Source: Acanthornis magna
Lineage: Eukaryota > Chordata > Aves > Passeriformes > Acanthizidae
DNA length: 64,000 nucleotides
Reading direction: 5' to 3'
NCBI GenBank assembly: GCA_036785705.1
Contig: JAWUZG010000177.1
Location: 2,418,001 to 2,482,000, forward strand
Shown: positions 43,845-57,869 of the stretch, one piece after another
How positions within the stretch are numbered: the stretch's first letter is position 1
Layout: each line of letters starts with the position of its first letter
The notes under the pieces: model-generated
Database searches by the model: none
What the model was told of the DNA's origin: nothing
Seen by the model: only the letters and a program-made list of their open reading frames with translations
Made by a program: the position numbers and the translations under genes

Positions 43845-44290
43845 TTCTTCCACACCTGCCACTGTCCCAGGCTGCTCCAAGCCCTGTCCAGCCTGGCCTG
43901 GGACACTGCAGGGATCCAGGGGCAGCCACAGCTGCTCTGGCAATTCCAGCCCAGCCCCTCCCCACCCTCCCCGGCAGCAATTCCCAATTCCCAAGATCCC
44001 ATCTGGCCCTGCCCTCTGGCACTGCCAAGCCATTCCCTGGGTGCTGTCCCTGCAGCCCTTGTCCCCAGTCCCTCTGCAGCTCTCCTGGAGCCCTTCAGGC
44101 CCTGCCAGGGGCTCGCAGCTCTCCCTGGGTCCTTCCCTTCTCCAGGGAACATTCCCAGCTCTCCCAGCCTGGCTCCAGAGGGGCTCCAGCCCTGCAGCAG
44201 CTCCGGGGCCTCCTCTGGGCTCTCTCAGCAGCTCCAGGTGCTGTGCTGTGTCCCCAGGGCTGGGGCAGCTCTGCAGGTGAGCTCTCACCT
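43845..44290 (-). mobile_element. CR1 (young subfamily, antisense) upstream of the acrosin-like gene
   Basis: Antisense copy from 'cactgtcccaggctgctcca' through 'tcccagcctggctccagagg' to 'ctgcaggtgagctctcacct'. It ends about 360 bases before the protease start codon. Confidence 0.85.
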
Positions 44291-44561
44291 GAGGGCAGGT
44301 CCCCCTCTCCGGCTGCCCATGCTGGGGCTCAGCCCAGCCCTGGGGGGCTCTGGGCTGGGGCAGGTCCAGCTCTCGCCCACCAACAGCCCCAAGTCTTCCT
44401 CCCAGGGCTGCTCCAGCCGCTCATCCCCAGCCCGGTGCCACGAGTGTCTGACTAGTGTCACCCCACGCTGCTGCTCTGGGCCGCTGCCCCAGACCACTCC
44501 GTGTCCCTACAGCTCTGCGCTGCCCCGCCCTGCCTGCCCTGCGCATGGAACCGCCCCTCTG

Positions 44562-44569
44562 TGACATCA
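44562..44569 (+). promoter_or_regulatory. CRE-like element upstream of the acrosin-like gene
   Basis: TGACATCA, one base from the CRE TGACGTCA, lies 82 bases before the chosen ATG. CREM/CREB sites are common in post-meiotic testis promoters. Use here is an inference. Confidence 0.35.
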
Positions 44570-44650
44570 CCCCGGGCCGGTGGCACCGCGAGGGCCATGG
44601 GTGCCAGAGGTGCCACCTCGCTGCTGGTCCTGCCACCTGCACTGGCCCCG

Positions 44651-47734
<3,084 letters not shown>

Positions 47735-47735
<1 letters not shown>

Positions 47736-48122
47736 CCCGGGCCCAGCTGGGATCCCTGGATCCGGGACATTCCCTGTGCTCCACCCGGGGCCAGCTGGGA
47801 TCCCTGGATCCAGGACATTCCCTCTGCTCCACCCGGGCCCAGCTGGGATCCCTGGATCCAGGACATTCCCTCTGCTCCACCCGGGGCCAGCTGGGATCCC
47901 TGGATCCAGGACATTCCCTCTGCTCCACCCGGGGCCAGCTGGGATCCCTGGATCCAGGACATTCCCTCTGCTCCACCCGGGGCCAGCTGGGATCCCTGGA
48001 TCCAGGACATTCCCTCTGCCCCACCCGGGGCCAGCTGGGATCCCTGGATCCAGGACATTCCCTCTGCTCCACCCGGGGCCAGCTGGGATCCCTGGATCCA
48101 GGACATTCCCTCTGCCCCACGG
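47735..48122. repeat. 48-bp minisatellite downstream of PAX4
   Basis: Eight units of 'ccagctgggatccctggatc'+'caggacattccctctgctcc'+'acccgggg'. If PAX4 uses the ATTAAA at 47.52 kb, this array is in its 3' UTR. Confidence 0.95.
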
Positions 48123-48414
48123 GATCGCTGCTCCAAAGAGCTCTTCTGGCTCTGGAGAAGGTGCTGGAGTGTGGACCCTCCCGGAACGAGTCAGGGATCC
48201 TAGATTCCATTATCTGCCGGCGTCTGGGGGGGTTTGGGGACCTGCCGGGGGCTGGCCCAGCCGTGGCCCGGCTGCCACCGAACCCCCCTTCACGGACACT
48301 CCCAATTCCCGGCTCGGGGGGTGTCGGAGCCCCCCATCCTGCCGGGGCCCCTCAGGGCCGGGGCGCGCCGGGCCGGGGAGGCGTGCGGGGGCTCGGCGGG
48401 GGCTCGGCGGGGGC

Positions 48415-51400
48415 TCAGCGGGGCTCCGGGCCCCAGGCCGGCAGCGGGGTGAGCCCGGGGGGCAGCAGGGCGAAGGGGGGGCTCTCCAGGGGCTGCCAGG
48501 GCGCTGGAGCGGGGCTCCCGGCGGGAGCCTGACCTGCGGGGTGGACACGGGGCTCAGGCATCGGCCCCGGCCCGCGGCGCCCTGGGCGAGGGACGCCCCG
48601 GGGACCGTCCGTTCCCAGCAGCCGCCCCGCACCGCCGCGGGCTCGGGGCCAGGCGGGGCCCGGGGCGGGGTTCCCCCGCGCTGCAGCGCCCGGGGGTCCC
48701 GCAGCTCCCACCCTGCCCGTGCCGGGGCCCGGCCCCTTGTACCGCAGCAAGCGTCGTCCCAGGCGCAGGGGCCGGAGGCGCAGAGGTGCAGCGGGGCCGG
48801 AGTGCGCGGGTGGCTGGCGAGGCCGTGGCCGTGGCCGTGGCCGTGGCCGTGGCCGTGCGGGGGCTGCGCCGAGCCCGCGGGGGTGTCCGGGTGGGGCTGT
48901 GTGGGGAGCAGAAAGCGCGGGGTCACAGGACATCCCTGAGGGTCCTTCGGGCCCAGGTCACCCCAGAGGGGACCGGCAGAGGGCCGGGACGCTCCGGACA
49001 ACGCTCCCCGACGGCAGCACGGGCTCCGGAGCGTCCCGGGGGTCCGGAGCGTGCTGGGGTGTCCCCAGCACCGCGGAGCGAGCCGTGTCCTACCTGTGCG
49101 GTGGCACCGAAAGAGGGCTGGATCCAGCCGCACCAGGGGCCTGCGCGGGCACACGCGGGGACAAGGTCCTGGCTCGGCCACCACTCGGCCCCCAGCCCTG
49201 GTTTACCGGGGGGCACAGGGAGCGGCCGTGTCCTTTCAGCTCCCAGCAGAGCTCCGGGAAGCAACCCCAGGGGTCCCGGGGCCAAATTATAGCCGCGCTC
49301 CCTCCCAGGGACACCCCTGGACCCCACCCCCTCCTCGGGCGGCAGGTCCCACGTCCCGTCCCCTCGGTCCCCGGGCTGTCACCTGCCCCGCCAGCCTCCA
49401 GCTGCTGCTTGTGCTCCCTTCGCCACTTGGCCCGGCGGTTCGAGAACCAGACCTGGGGAGGGGGCGGGAGCTGAGGCTGCCGCCCCCCGCCCATCCCCCG
49501 GCACCCGGGCCCGGGAGCGCCCCGGCTCCTCGGCACAGCTCTGAGCCCCGGGACACGGGCTCGTCACAGCCCGGCAGTGAGCGGGGACACGGCTGGGACA
49601 CAGAGAGAGGAAAGGGTTTGATCCCAGACATGGACACGGCTGGGACACGGGCAGAGGAAAGGGTTTGATCCCAGACATGGACACGGCTGGGACACAGGCA
49701 GAGGAAGGGGCTTGATCCCAGACATGGACACGGGCAGGACACGGGCAGAGGAAAGGGTTTGATCCCACACATGGACACGGCTGGGACACGGGCAGGACAC
49801 GGGCAGAGGAAAGGGTTTGTCCCCACACCTTCCCCTTCCCCCCTTCCCTGATTGGGCTGGGAGCACACGCCAGGCTGCGGGTGTGTCCCCGGCGCAGGGC
49901 ACGGGACACTCGTGGCTGCTCTCGTGTGTGCTTTGCCGTGCTGCTGGGTGCCCGTGGAGGGGCAGCGCTGCCCTGGCACGGGGGAATCGCTGCTGGCACT
50001 GCCTGGGCACCCAGAGCCAGGGGTCTGGGGCTGGAGGGGAAGGGGCTGCCGGGAGAGGTCTGGCAGTGGCACAGGGATGTGGGTCTGGAGCTGCTGGGAG
50101 GGATGTGTGAGGGGTGTGTGCCGTGGAGGGTGCCTGGGAATGCGCCAGGTGTGCCAGGGGTGCCATGGAGGGTGCCAGGGAGTGTGCTGGAGTGTGCCAC
50201 AAAGTGTGCCAGGTGTGCCAGGGAAGGTCCCTCGGCCCTGCAGTGCTGAGCCCCTTGGCACCATCCAGCACTGTCCCCAAAGCCTCCCCGGCCCTGCGCT
50301 GGCACGGTGGCAGGACAGAGCCGGGGGGAGCCGGGAGCGGGAGCTGTGGCCGTGCGGGGACAGACACAGCCTCGCCCGGGCTCTGCAGCCCCGGCGTGCG
50401 TGGCCTGGGACAGAGGTGACAGGCACAGGGACGCTGCCGGGGGCAGCCTGAGGGTGCCACTGCCCCGATCCCGATGTGAGACCTGCCCCGCTCCTGCCGT
50501 TCCCGGCATCAGCGGGAAGAGACCCCCGAACCAGCCCTGCGGAGTCACTCCCACCATCGGGAGCCCTTCCCCACCCCTGCGACCGCCAGCAGCGGTGACA
50601 CGGTTTGGAGATGTCCCCAAGGCAGGAGGGATCCCTGTCCCCCGGAGCTGGCGGCCCCGGTCCCAGCGGCCTGGCCGGGCTGCTCCGGTCACCAGGACGT
50701 GGCCGCGCTCCCGTTCGGAGCGTGGCGGGTCCCCTCTTACCCTGATGGTGGTGTCCGGGAGCTGGGTGGCCGCGGCCAGTCTGTCCCGGGTGGCGGTGTC
50801 CGGGTACTGTCCCCTCTGGAACTCTGCGAGGGGGACTGGGGTGAGACGAGCCGGGTCGGGGCAGTCACCCCCCGGCATCCCGGCAGGAGACGCCAGGACG
50901 CGTGTCTGCAGCCAGACGCCGGCGCCAGCGATTTGGGGTGATTTGGGCTGATTTGGGCTGATTTGGGGTGCTCTGGGGTGCTCTGGGGCCCCGCAGCCGT
51001 GGCCGGGCCACTCAGCGGCACGAGCCCAGCCGGGAAGCGGCAATTCCCTGCCTTGGGAACAGCCCCGCTCCATCCCGCTCGGACCCCGCGGCCCGTGGGA
51101 AGCGCACCTTTTTCCAGAGCCTCCGCCTGCTGCCGGGAGAACACGGTCCTGTTCCTGCTCCTGTTCCCGTGCCGGGGGCCCAGCGGGAGCCGCCGGCCCG
51201 GAGCGGAGCCCTGCGGAGGCTGCTGGGCCCCCGGGGCCAAGGGGGGCTCCGGGACGGGCGGCGCGGCCGCAGGGGACACTGCGGGGACAGAACGGCAGAA
51301 GGTGGAGGCGGAGCCGGTCCCGGGGGCTCCCCGGAGGGGCCCCGAAGGGTCAGGAGGGGTCCGGCTTGGGGAGCAGCCCGGCAAGGCTCACCCCCTGGCC

Positions 51401-53610
51401 GCGGGTCCCGGGGCTCGGCCGCCAGCCGGAGGTCGCTGGGCAGGGTCCTGAGCACGCGGTTGATGGAGGAGACCTGGGAAGGAAGGGAGAGGGGAATGTG
51501 CCCGGGAGGGGGACGGGACCGCCGGCGGTGGGAGCGGGGGGGCTGCGGGGACAGGAATGGAGGCGGATGCCCCGGAGCTGTCTCTGGGATGCTCTCCGGA
51601 GCCAGGGATTCTCCGCCCCGGGGCCATGCCCGCCCGCTCCCGGTCCGTGATCCAGGAATCCCGGAATTGCGGAGACGGACAGAATTTAAGGGGAGGCGAT
51701 TGGCACGGCGCGGGATTGGCAGGGCGGATCTGCCCTCGGGGAGCACAGCTCTCCCTGCGGACGCGTTCCATTGCACGGCCGAGCAGGGACACTTGCCACG
51801 GAGCCACCGCGGTGTCCCGACGCCCGAGGCGGCGGCCGGGCTCGGGAGTGGCCGTCGGGGCTCTGCTTTGCCCGGGAAGCAGCGATTTGTCTTCTCCTCT
51901 CCGCCTGCTCCAACTCCGCGTCTCGCCACGCGCGAGCCCTTCCCTGTGGATTCTTCCCATTCCCGAGTCCTTCCCACGGACCCGAACCCTTCACGGCACC
52001 GAGCCCTTCCCTGCACATCCTTCTCACTGTCCTGAGCCCTTCCCATCACCCCGAGCCTTTCCCAGCGCATCCTTCTCACTGTCCTGAGCCCTTCCCATCA
52101 CCCCGAGCCCGTCCCTGCTCATCCTTCCCACTGTCCTGAGCCCTTCCCATCACTCCAAGCCTTTCCCTGCTCATCCTTCTCACTGTCCTGAGCCCTTCCC
52201 ATCACTCCAAGCCTTTCCCTGTGCATCCTTCTCACTGTCCTGAGCCCTTCCTGTCGCCCCGAGCCCTTCCCTGCACATCCTTCTCACTGTCCTGAGCCCT
52301 TCCCATCACCCCGGGCCTTTCCCAGCGCATCCTTCCCACCTCTCCCACCCTCCAGCCCCCGGCCGTGGGGTCGGACCCGCTGCCCTGCCTGGCGCTGGGA
52401 ATTCCCGCAGCCCCGAGGCTCTCCGGCAGGACTCACGCTGGGGATTCCGCTGCCGGCGCAGATTCCCTCGGCGTGCAGCTGCCGGCGGATCTCCCAGGCG
52501 AAGAGCCCGGGCTGCTCCAGCTTCAGCCGCGCGATCCTGGCCACCACGGCGGGGGTGGCCATGCGGGGCTTGCTGCCCCCCACAGCCTTGGGCCCCACGG
52601 CCCCCGTGCGATAGTAGCGGCCCAGGATTTTGCTGACGCAGCCGTTGGACACCTGCAGACAAAACCTCAGCGGGGAGAGGATTTGGGACGGGAAGGAGAC
52701 CCCCAGCCCCGCCCGGGCGCACCTTGAGGCTGCGGGAGATGTCGGAGCTGCGGGCGCCGCTCGCCGCCAGCGCGATGATTCTCTGCCTCTTGCACGTGGG
52801 GAGGGGGCGGCCGTTCAGGAAGAGCCCCCCGAGCTGGTTCACCCCGCTGGGCCCTGGGGAGGGGATCGGGGCTGGGGGGGAGCGGGGCGGGCGGTCCTGC
52901 CCTCCCCGGCTTCCCAGGAGAGCGCCCGGGATGGGGCCCGGACCGGCGGTGCTGGGAGGGTTTGCAGGGGCTGGGGGGGGCAGGCAGGGAGGGGGGGCAG
53001 GCAGGGAGGGGGGCACCAGCCCCAGGAAGCAGGAAAAACATCCCATGGGACAGCCCGCGGGGAGTTTGGGCAGGGCAGTCACGGTGGGGTGACAGGCTGG
53101 GGGTGACAGACTGGGGGTGACAGACTGAGGGTGACAGAATGGGGGGTGACAGTCTGGGGTGACAAGCTGGGGGTGACAGGCTGGAGAGTGACAGGCTGGG
53201 GGTGACAGGCTGGGGGTGACAGGCTGGGGTGACAGGCTGGGGTGACAGGCTGGGGGTGACAGGCGGGGGGTGACAGACTGAGGGTGACAGGCTGGGGTGA
53301 CAGGCTGGGGGTGACAGACTGGGGGTGACAGGCTGGGGGTGACAGGCTGGAGAGTGACAGGATGGGGGTGACAGAATGGGGGTGACAGACTGGGGGTGAC
53401 AGAATGGGGGTGACAGGCTGGGGGGTGACAGGCTGGGGGAACAGGACATCACCGGGGCCGGCAGGACCCTGGGCGGCACGGGGAATCAGCTCATGGGTGG
53501 ACGGGTCTGTGCTGGAGCAGGGAATGATGGCACAGCCCAGCCCTGACTCCCGCCAGGAGCTCCGGAACCCCGAGCCCGGAGCCGCCGCGTCCCTCACCTC
53601 GGTGCTGCAT
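48415..53610 (-). CDS. PAX4: Paired box protein Pax-4 (11 coding exons, 390 aa)
   Basis: PAX4 is a nuclear paired-homeodomain repressor required for pancreatic beta and delta cell fate in mammals. Minus-strand exons: 53610-53598, 52853-52723, 52652-52437, 51473-51392, 51278-51108, 50823-50741, 49452-49383, 49316-49207, 49117-49094, 48896-48743, 48533-48415; the sum is 1,173 bases and all phases agree. The start is MQHRG joined to PSGVNQLGG. The paired domain covers about residues 7-131, with [17 protein letters not shown] and FAWEIRRQL; there is no octapeptide, as in PAX4/6. The homeodomain is 187-246: F194, F206, W234, then S236 (position 50, the paired-class serine) and N237, within [12 protein letters not shown]. 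The tail contains GCFPELCW, alignable to the mammalian C-terminus, and a Gly-His run. The last four exons are less certain than the domains. Neighbours SND1 and GCC1 match human 7q32, supporting orthology over PAX6. Confidence 0.92.
48820..48856 (-). repeat. Hexamer repeat coding for a Gly-His run in PAX4
   Basis: On the plus strand 'ggccgtggccgtggccgtgg'; on the minus strand it encodes [12 protein letters not shown] within the transactivation/repression tail of PAX4. Confidence 0.8.
49590..49820. repeat. ~45-58-bp minisatellite, PAX4 intron 6
   Basis: About four units of 'gaggaaagggtttgatccca' plus 'gacatggacacggctgggac'. Confidence 0.9.
51960..52340. repeat. 52-bp minisatellite, PAX4 intron 3
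   Basis: About seven units of 'gagcccttcccatcaccccg'+'agcctttccc'+'tgctcatccttctcactgtc'. Confidence 0.95.
53085..53440. repeat. 14-bp minisatellite, PAX4 intron 1
   Basis: About 24 units of 'gggtgacaggctgg' with 'gacagactgggggt' variants. Confidence 0.95.
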
Positions 53611-54024
53611 CGTGGAGAGGCTTCGGGGGCTGTGGGGGCCTGGGAATTCCCGCTGGGACACGGAGGATGCCGCGGGTTCGGATAAATGAGCACCGATGCC
53701 CAGGGCTCAGCCAGGACCCTGCTGCGACAAGGGACAAGGGCAGGAGTCTCGGAGCAGAGGATGGAAACACTTGAGGGAAACTTGGGAAGTCCTTGTGCTC
53801 CAGGCGCAGTGGATGAAGACCCGAAGAGAGGGCACAGGGCTCTGGAGAGGCTCAGAAGATGTCGGGAACACGGCCTGCACTCCCTGCACCGAGCGGCCAC
53901 CAGCACGGAACGGAGCCGGCGTGTCCCAGAGCCTGCCCTTGGACACCCCACGGGGACAGAGGGGTCCCCACGGCCACCCCACCCAGCCAAGGGCTGGGAT
54001 CCACAGGGAATGGAGGGTTCCCCC

Positions 54025-54250
54025 GTGCCCACCACCCTCCCCGGCAGCAATTCCCAATTCCCAAGATCCCATCTGGCCCTGCCCTCTGGCACTGCCAAGC
54101 CATTCCCTGGGTGCTGTCCCTGCAGCCCTTGTCCCCAGTCCCTCTGCAGCTCTCCTGGAGCCCTTCAGGCCCTGCCAGGGGCTCGCAGCTCTCCCTGTGT
54201 CCTTCCCTTCTCCAGGGAACGCTCCCATCTCTCCCAGCCTGGCTCCATGG
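54025..54250 (-). mobile_element. CR1 (young subfamily, antisense) upstream of PAX4
   Basis: Antisense body 'accctccccggcagcaattc' to 'ctcccagcctggctcc'. Both ends are truncated. Confidence 0.8.
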
Positions 54251-55389
54251 GATTTCCCGGCAGGATTCCCACAAGGACAGAGGTGTCAGTGCCTCTCCTG
54301 CTCTGGCCAGAGCTCCTCGGGCATCCCTGAGCAGCAGCAGAGCCACAGAGGTGCCACCGAGCCTGGCGGCTGCTGCTCCCACCGCGGCCTTGGCAGAGCC
54401 CCCAGCTCACCTGGGATTGCACCTGGAACACCCTAAACCCCCCAGTGCGGGGCTGTCCCTGCCACAGTCCCCAAATTCCACGGCACCTCTTCCCTGCACA
54501 GCCCGAGGGAGTTGTTTGGAGACACAGCCCCTCGGTGAAATTCAGGAAAAGCAAAATAAATCCAACAGCAGGGCCAAGTCCGCAGGTTCCCCGCAGGTGA
54601 GCGGCAGAGCTGAGGTGCATCCCGTCCCCCTCTGCTCGGGGAAGGGATGGGTCCCTGGAGCTGGGGTCCGGGAGGCTGCTCCGGGAAGGAGGGAACAGGA
54701 CACGGATCCCCTCGGGCCCGCAGCACTCCCTGTGCCTGGAGGTGACACCGGGAGGTCTCTCCCCCAGGGCAATGGGAGCGCTGGGACAGCCGAGCTGTGA
54801 GCCCTCGGTCCCTCGCGGGCGGCGCCGAGGATTCCCGGCACTGGGATGAGCTCGGTCCCTGTGCCGCACAGGGACAAGGGGTCAGCAGAACCAGCGAGGC
54901 CGGGCCAGAGCCGAGAACTCCCGAGGGGACCCCAAAGCTTCTCCAGGTAAATCACCTTCCCCACCAATCCCTGCAGCCAATTCCTGCAGCTTTCACACCC
55001 AGGGACGCATGCCACGGAGAGCGGCAGTGCCCGGAGCTGCGCCGGGAGGTACCTGCGGAGCCTCGTCGGAGCGGGACCGGAGCGTCCTGGAGCCGGGCGG
55101 GAGCTCAGCGCCGGAGCGGGGCCGTGATGTCACGGCAGGAGGGAGAGGAGGGTGGGGAGGAAGGGGCGGCCCGATGTGACCGCGCCCAGCACACGCCCGG
55201 CCCGGGGGGCTCCGTCGGGGCTGGGGGGGCGGCTCGGTGCCCCCCGGGCCGGGCACGGAGTCGGTGCGGGGTGAGCGCCGGTGTTTCAGCACCAGCGGCC
55301 GGCGGACAGCACGGCCCCGCCGCGTCCCGGAGCATCCCCGGGGATCCCCCGCCGGAGCCCCCCGAGGGGGCTTCGCTCCCGCGTCTTTC

Positions 55390-55790
55390 CCGCAAAGCAA
55401 ACAGGGACATATGGGGTTCAATCATAAATCCACCTTCTCTTTTATTACATCGATTTGATTTATTTTGGGTGCTGAACAAATAGAAGGCGGCCCCCGGGGT
55501 GGCGGCTGGCCTCGGCGGGGACTCCCCGGTGTGTTCCAGCCGAGGCACCGGCACAGATGGCCCCTTCTTGGAAGATTAAAAAAAAAAACAACGTTGTAAA
55601 CCTTTCAAGTAAAATATTTGAAGAGCAAATATTAGCCAGCGAGGAGCCCATCGCCGTGGCCCTCCGCGCCCGGCCCCGCGAGTCATCCGGCGTTATTTGC
55701 ACCCCGGCCCCGGCCCCCGGCTCCGCACAACTGCCCGCCTTTGGAAAATACCATATGCTCCGAATTACACATTAACCACAGCCCTGCGGG
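55390..55790. promoter_or_regulatory. AT-rich block in a CpG island, candidate PAX4 upstream enhancer
   Basis: Low-GC islets at 55,390-55,480, 55,560-55,640 and 55,735-55,780 sit inside very GC-rich DNA, 1.8-2.2 kb upstream of the PAX4 ATG. Visible motifs include ATCGAT (ONECUT type, 55,449-55,454), GCAAATATT (forkhead type), ATTAAC (HNF1 half-site) and two CATATG E-boxes. No exon was recognised. In mouse a conserved pancreatic Pax4 enhancer lies at about the same distance, and that parallel is the basis for the call. Confidence 0.4.
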
Positions 55791-56470
55791 GCCCGGGCCC
55801 GGCCCCGGCCCCCGGGGAGCCGCCGCGCCGCCCCCCCGCCGCCCCCGGGGCTGTCCCGCACCCCGGAGCGGGGCTCGGGCTCCCGGCGGCGCGGGGAGCG
55901 CAGGCACCCGGGGCTGGGTCCCCCCGCTCCGCCCCGGCCGCCTGGGACCCCCCCGCTCCGCCCGGCGGTGCGGGAGCCCCGCGGGAGCCCCCCGGGCCGG
56001 GCGAGCCCCGTGCGCAACGCGGCCGCGGGGAGCGGGGCGCGGGGCTCGGCCCCGGGGCGGGGGTGCCGGTGCCGCCCCGGTGCCGCTGTCCCCTGGCCCG
56101 GGCGGGGGGCGGCGCGGGGGGCTCCGGGCCGGCGCCGGAGCGGCGGAGCTGCCCCGGGACTGCGCGCGCTGGGGTCGGGCGCACCGGGCTCGGGTGCGCA
56201 CAGCCCCGGCCGGCGTCTCGCCGCTTCCGGGCCGGCCCCGCGGAGCCCCGGCGGCGGGAGGAGCCCCCGGAGCCGCCCGGAGCGCGGGGAGCCCCGGGGA
56301 GCCCCGCGGGCCCGCGGGAAGGGAGCGGCGGCGGGCACCGCGCGGTGCGTCCGCGGCGCGGCTCGGGCGCGGCGGCTGCTGCGGCCTCGGGCACCGGGAA
56401 ACCGGGACGGGGAAAGGCGGGGAGGAGACGGGAGGAGAGCGGGAGAGGGGCAGAGACGGGAGCGGGGAGA
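55790..56470. other. Extreme GC/CpG island without recognised exon
   Basis: Nearly uninterrupted G/C with frequent CpG. Open frames on both strands are composition artefacts. It could be the promoter of an unannotated non-coding RNA or part of the PAX4 control region. Confidence 0.4.
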
Positions 56471-57080
56471 CGTGGGGAGGTGGGTGGAGGGATGGAGAGA
56501 TGGAGATGTGGAGAGGGAAAGAGAGATGGACATGTGGAGAGCAGCGATGGGGACCGAGATGGAGTGATGGTGACATGGAGAGGTGGAGACGTGGAGAGAT
56601 GGAGTCGGGAAGAGACAGGACAGGGAGAAATGGGGAGAGGATATGCGGAGAGGTGGAGTAAAGGGGATATGGAGAGGTGAAGAAGTGAAGTTTTGGAGAC
56701 ACGGAGAGGTGGAGAGACACAGATGGAAAGGTGGTGAAATGGAGAGGAGGAGAGGAGAGGACAGACGTGGAGACGTGGAGAGGTGAAGATGTGGAGAGGA
56801 GGAGAGATGGAGACATATAAAGACATGGAGAGGTGAAAAGAGAGGTGGAGCCATGGTGGAATGGAGAGATGGAACAGAATTATGGAGACGGAAAGGTGGG
56901 GAGGTGAAGGTGTGAAGACATAGAATGATGGAGAGAGGGAAAAGGGAGAGGTGGAGAGGTGTGGAGGTGTAATCGTGGAGATTGGAGAGGTGGAAAGACA
57001 GAGGTGGAGAGGTGGAGACAGATTTGGCGACAGCGAAAGAGGGATGGGAACAGAGCTCTGGAGAGGTGGAGGCAAGATCC
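56470..57080. repeat. Purine-rich GAGAGGTGGAGA low-complexity tract
   Basis: Irregular repeats of 'gagaggtggagatgtggaga' on the plus strand. Confidence 0.8.
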
Positions 57081-57179
57081 AGGAGCCACTGTGCCGCTGC
57101 ATTTTGTGCTTCCATGGCCTTCCCCAGCTCCTCGGGGAACAGCTTCTGCAGGGATTTTGTTGGCAGTGGCTGAGCATCC

Positions 57180-57500
57180 CAGCGGAAGGACGGGGACGCT
57201 GTGATTCCCAGGGAGCTGAGGATTCCAGGGGAAGGATGGGGATGCTGAGGACCCCAGGGATAGGTGAGGATGCTGTGATTCCCAGGGGAAGGACAAGGAC
57301 GCTGAGGATCCCACGGACAGGATGGAGATGCTGAGGATCCCAGGGAACGCTGAGCATCCCAGGGGATGCTGTGATTCCCAGGGACAGGACAGGGATGCTG
57401 AGGGTCCCAGGGACAGGATGGAGATGCTGTGATTCCCAGGGGAAGGACAAGGAAACTCGGCATTCCAGGGGAAGGACAAGGACACTGCGCATTCCAGATT
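57180..57500. repeat. ~20-bp degenerate minisatellite
   Basis: Repeated 'gatgctgaggatcccaggg' and 'gatgctgtgattcccagggg' units. Confidence 0.8.
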
Positions 57501-57689
57501 AGGATGGGAATGCTTGCCTTGGAAAGGCAGGGACGCGGGGCCGCCTGGGCGTCCAGCAGCTGGGACACGGTGGCTCTGCTCCTGTGGCCTGGGCCGGGAA
57601 TGTCGGCTCCGTGTGCCAGCACACAGCGGGGTGGTGGGGACACGAGTGTCCCCTCTCGCCAGCGCCTGGGCACTCCAGCTGGGGCCAGG

Positions 57690-57860
57690 AGGGAGGGAGG
57701 GAGGGAGGGAGGGAGGGAGGGAGGGAGGGAGGGAGGGAGGGAGGAAGGAAGGAAGGAAGGAAGGAAGGAAGGAAGGAAGGAAGGAAGGAAGGAAGGAAGG
57801 AAGGAAGGAAGGAAGGAAGGAAGGAAGGAAGGAAGGAAGGAAGGAAGGAAGGAAGGAAGG
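57690..57860. repeat. (GGGA)n-(GGAA)n microsatellite
   Basis: About 11 GGGA units followed by about 32 uninterrupted GGAA units. Confidence 0.98.
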
Positions 57861-57869
57861 GACGGCTCT

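Noticed and set aside
42620..44590. Possible location for ARF5 or FSCN3 by human synteny
   Set aside because: No ARF GTP-binding motifs (GLDAAGKT, WDVGGQ, NKQD) and no fascin-like segments were seen on either strand.
48415..53610. Assignment to PAX6 instead of PAX4
   Set aside because: The homeodomain and linker differ strongly from the near-invariant vertebrate PAX6, FAWEIRRQL and the short tail fit PAX4, and SND1/GCC1 are the PAX4 neighbours.
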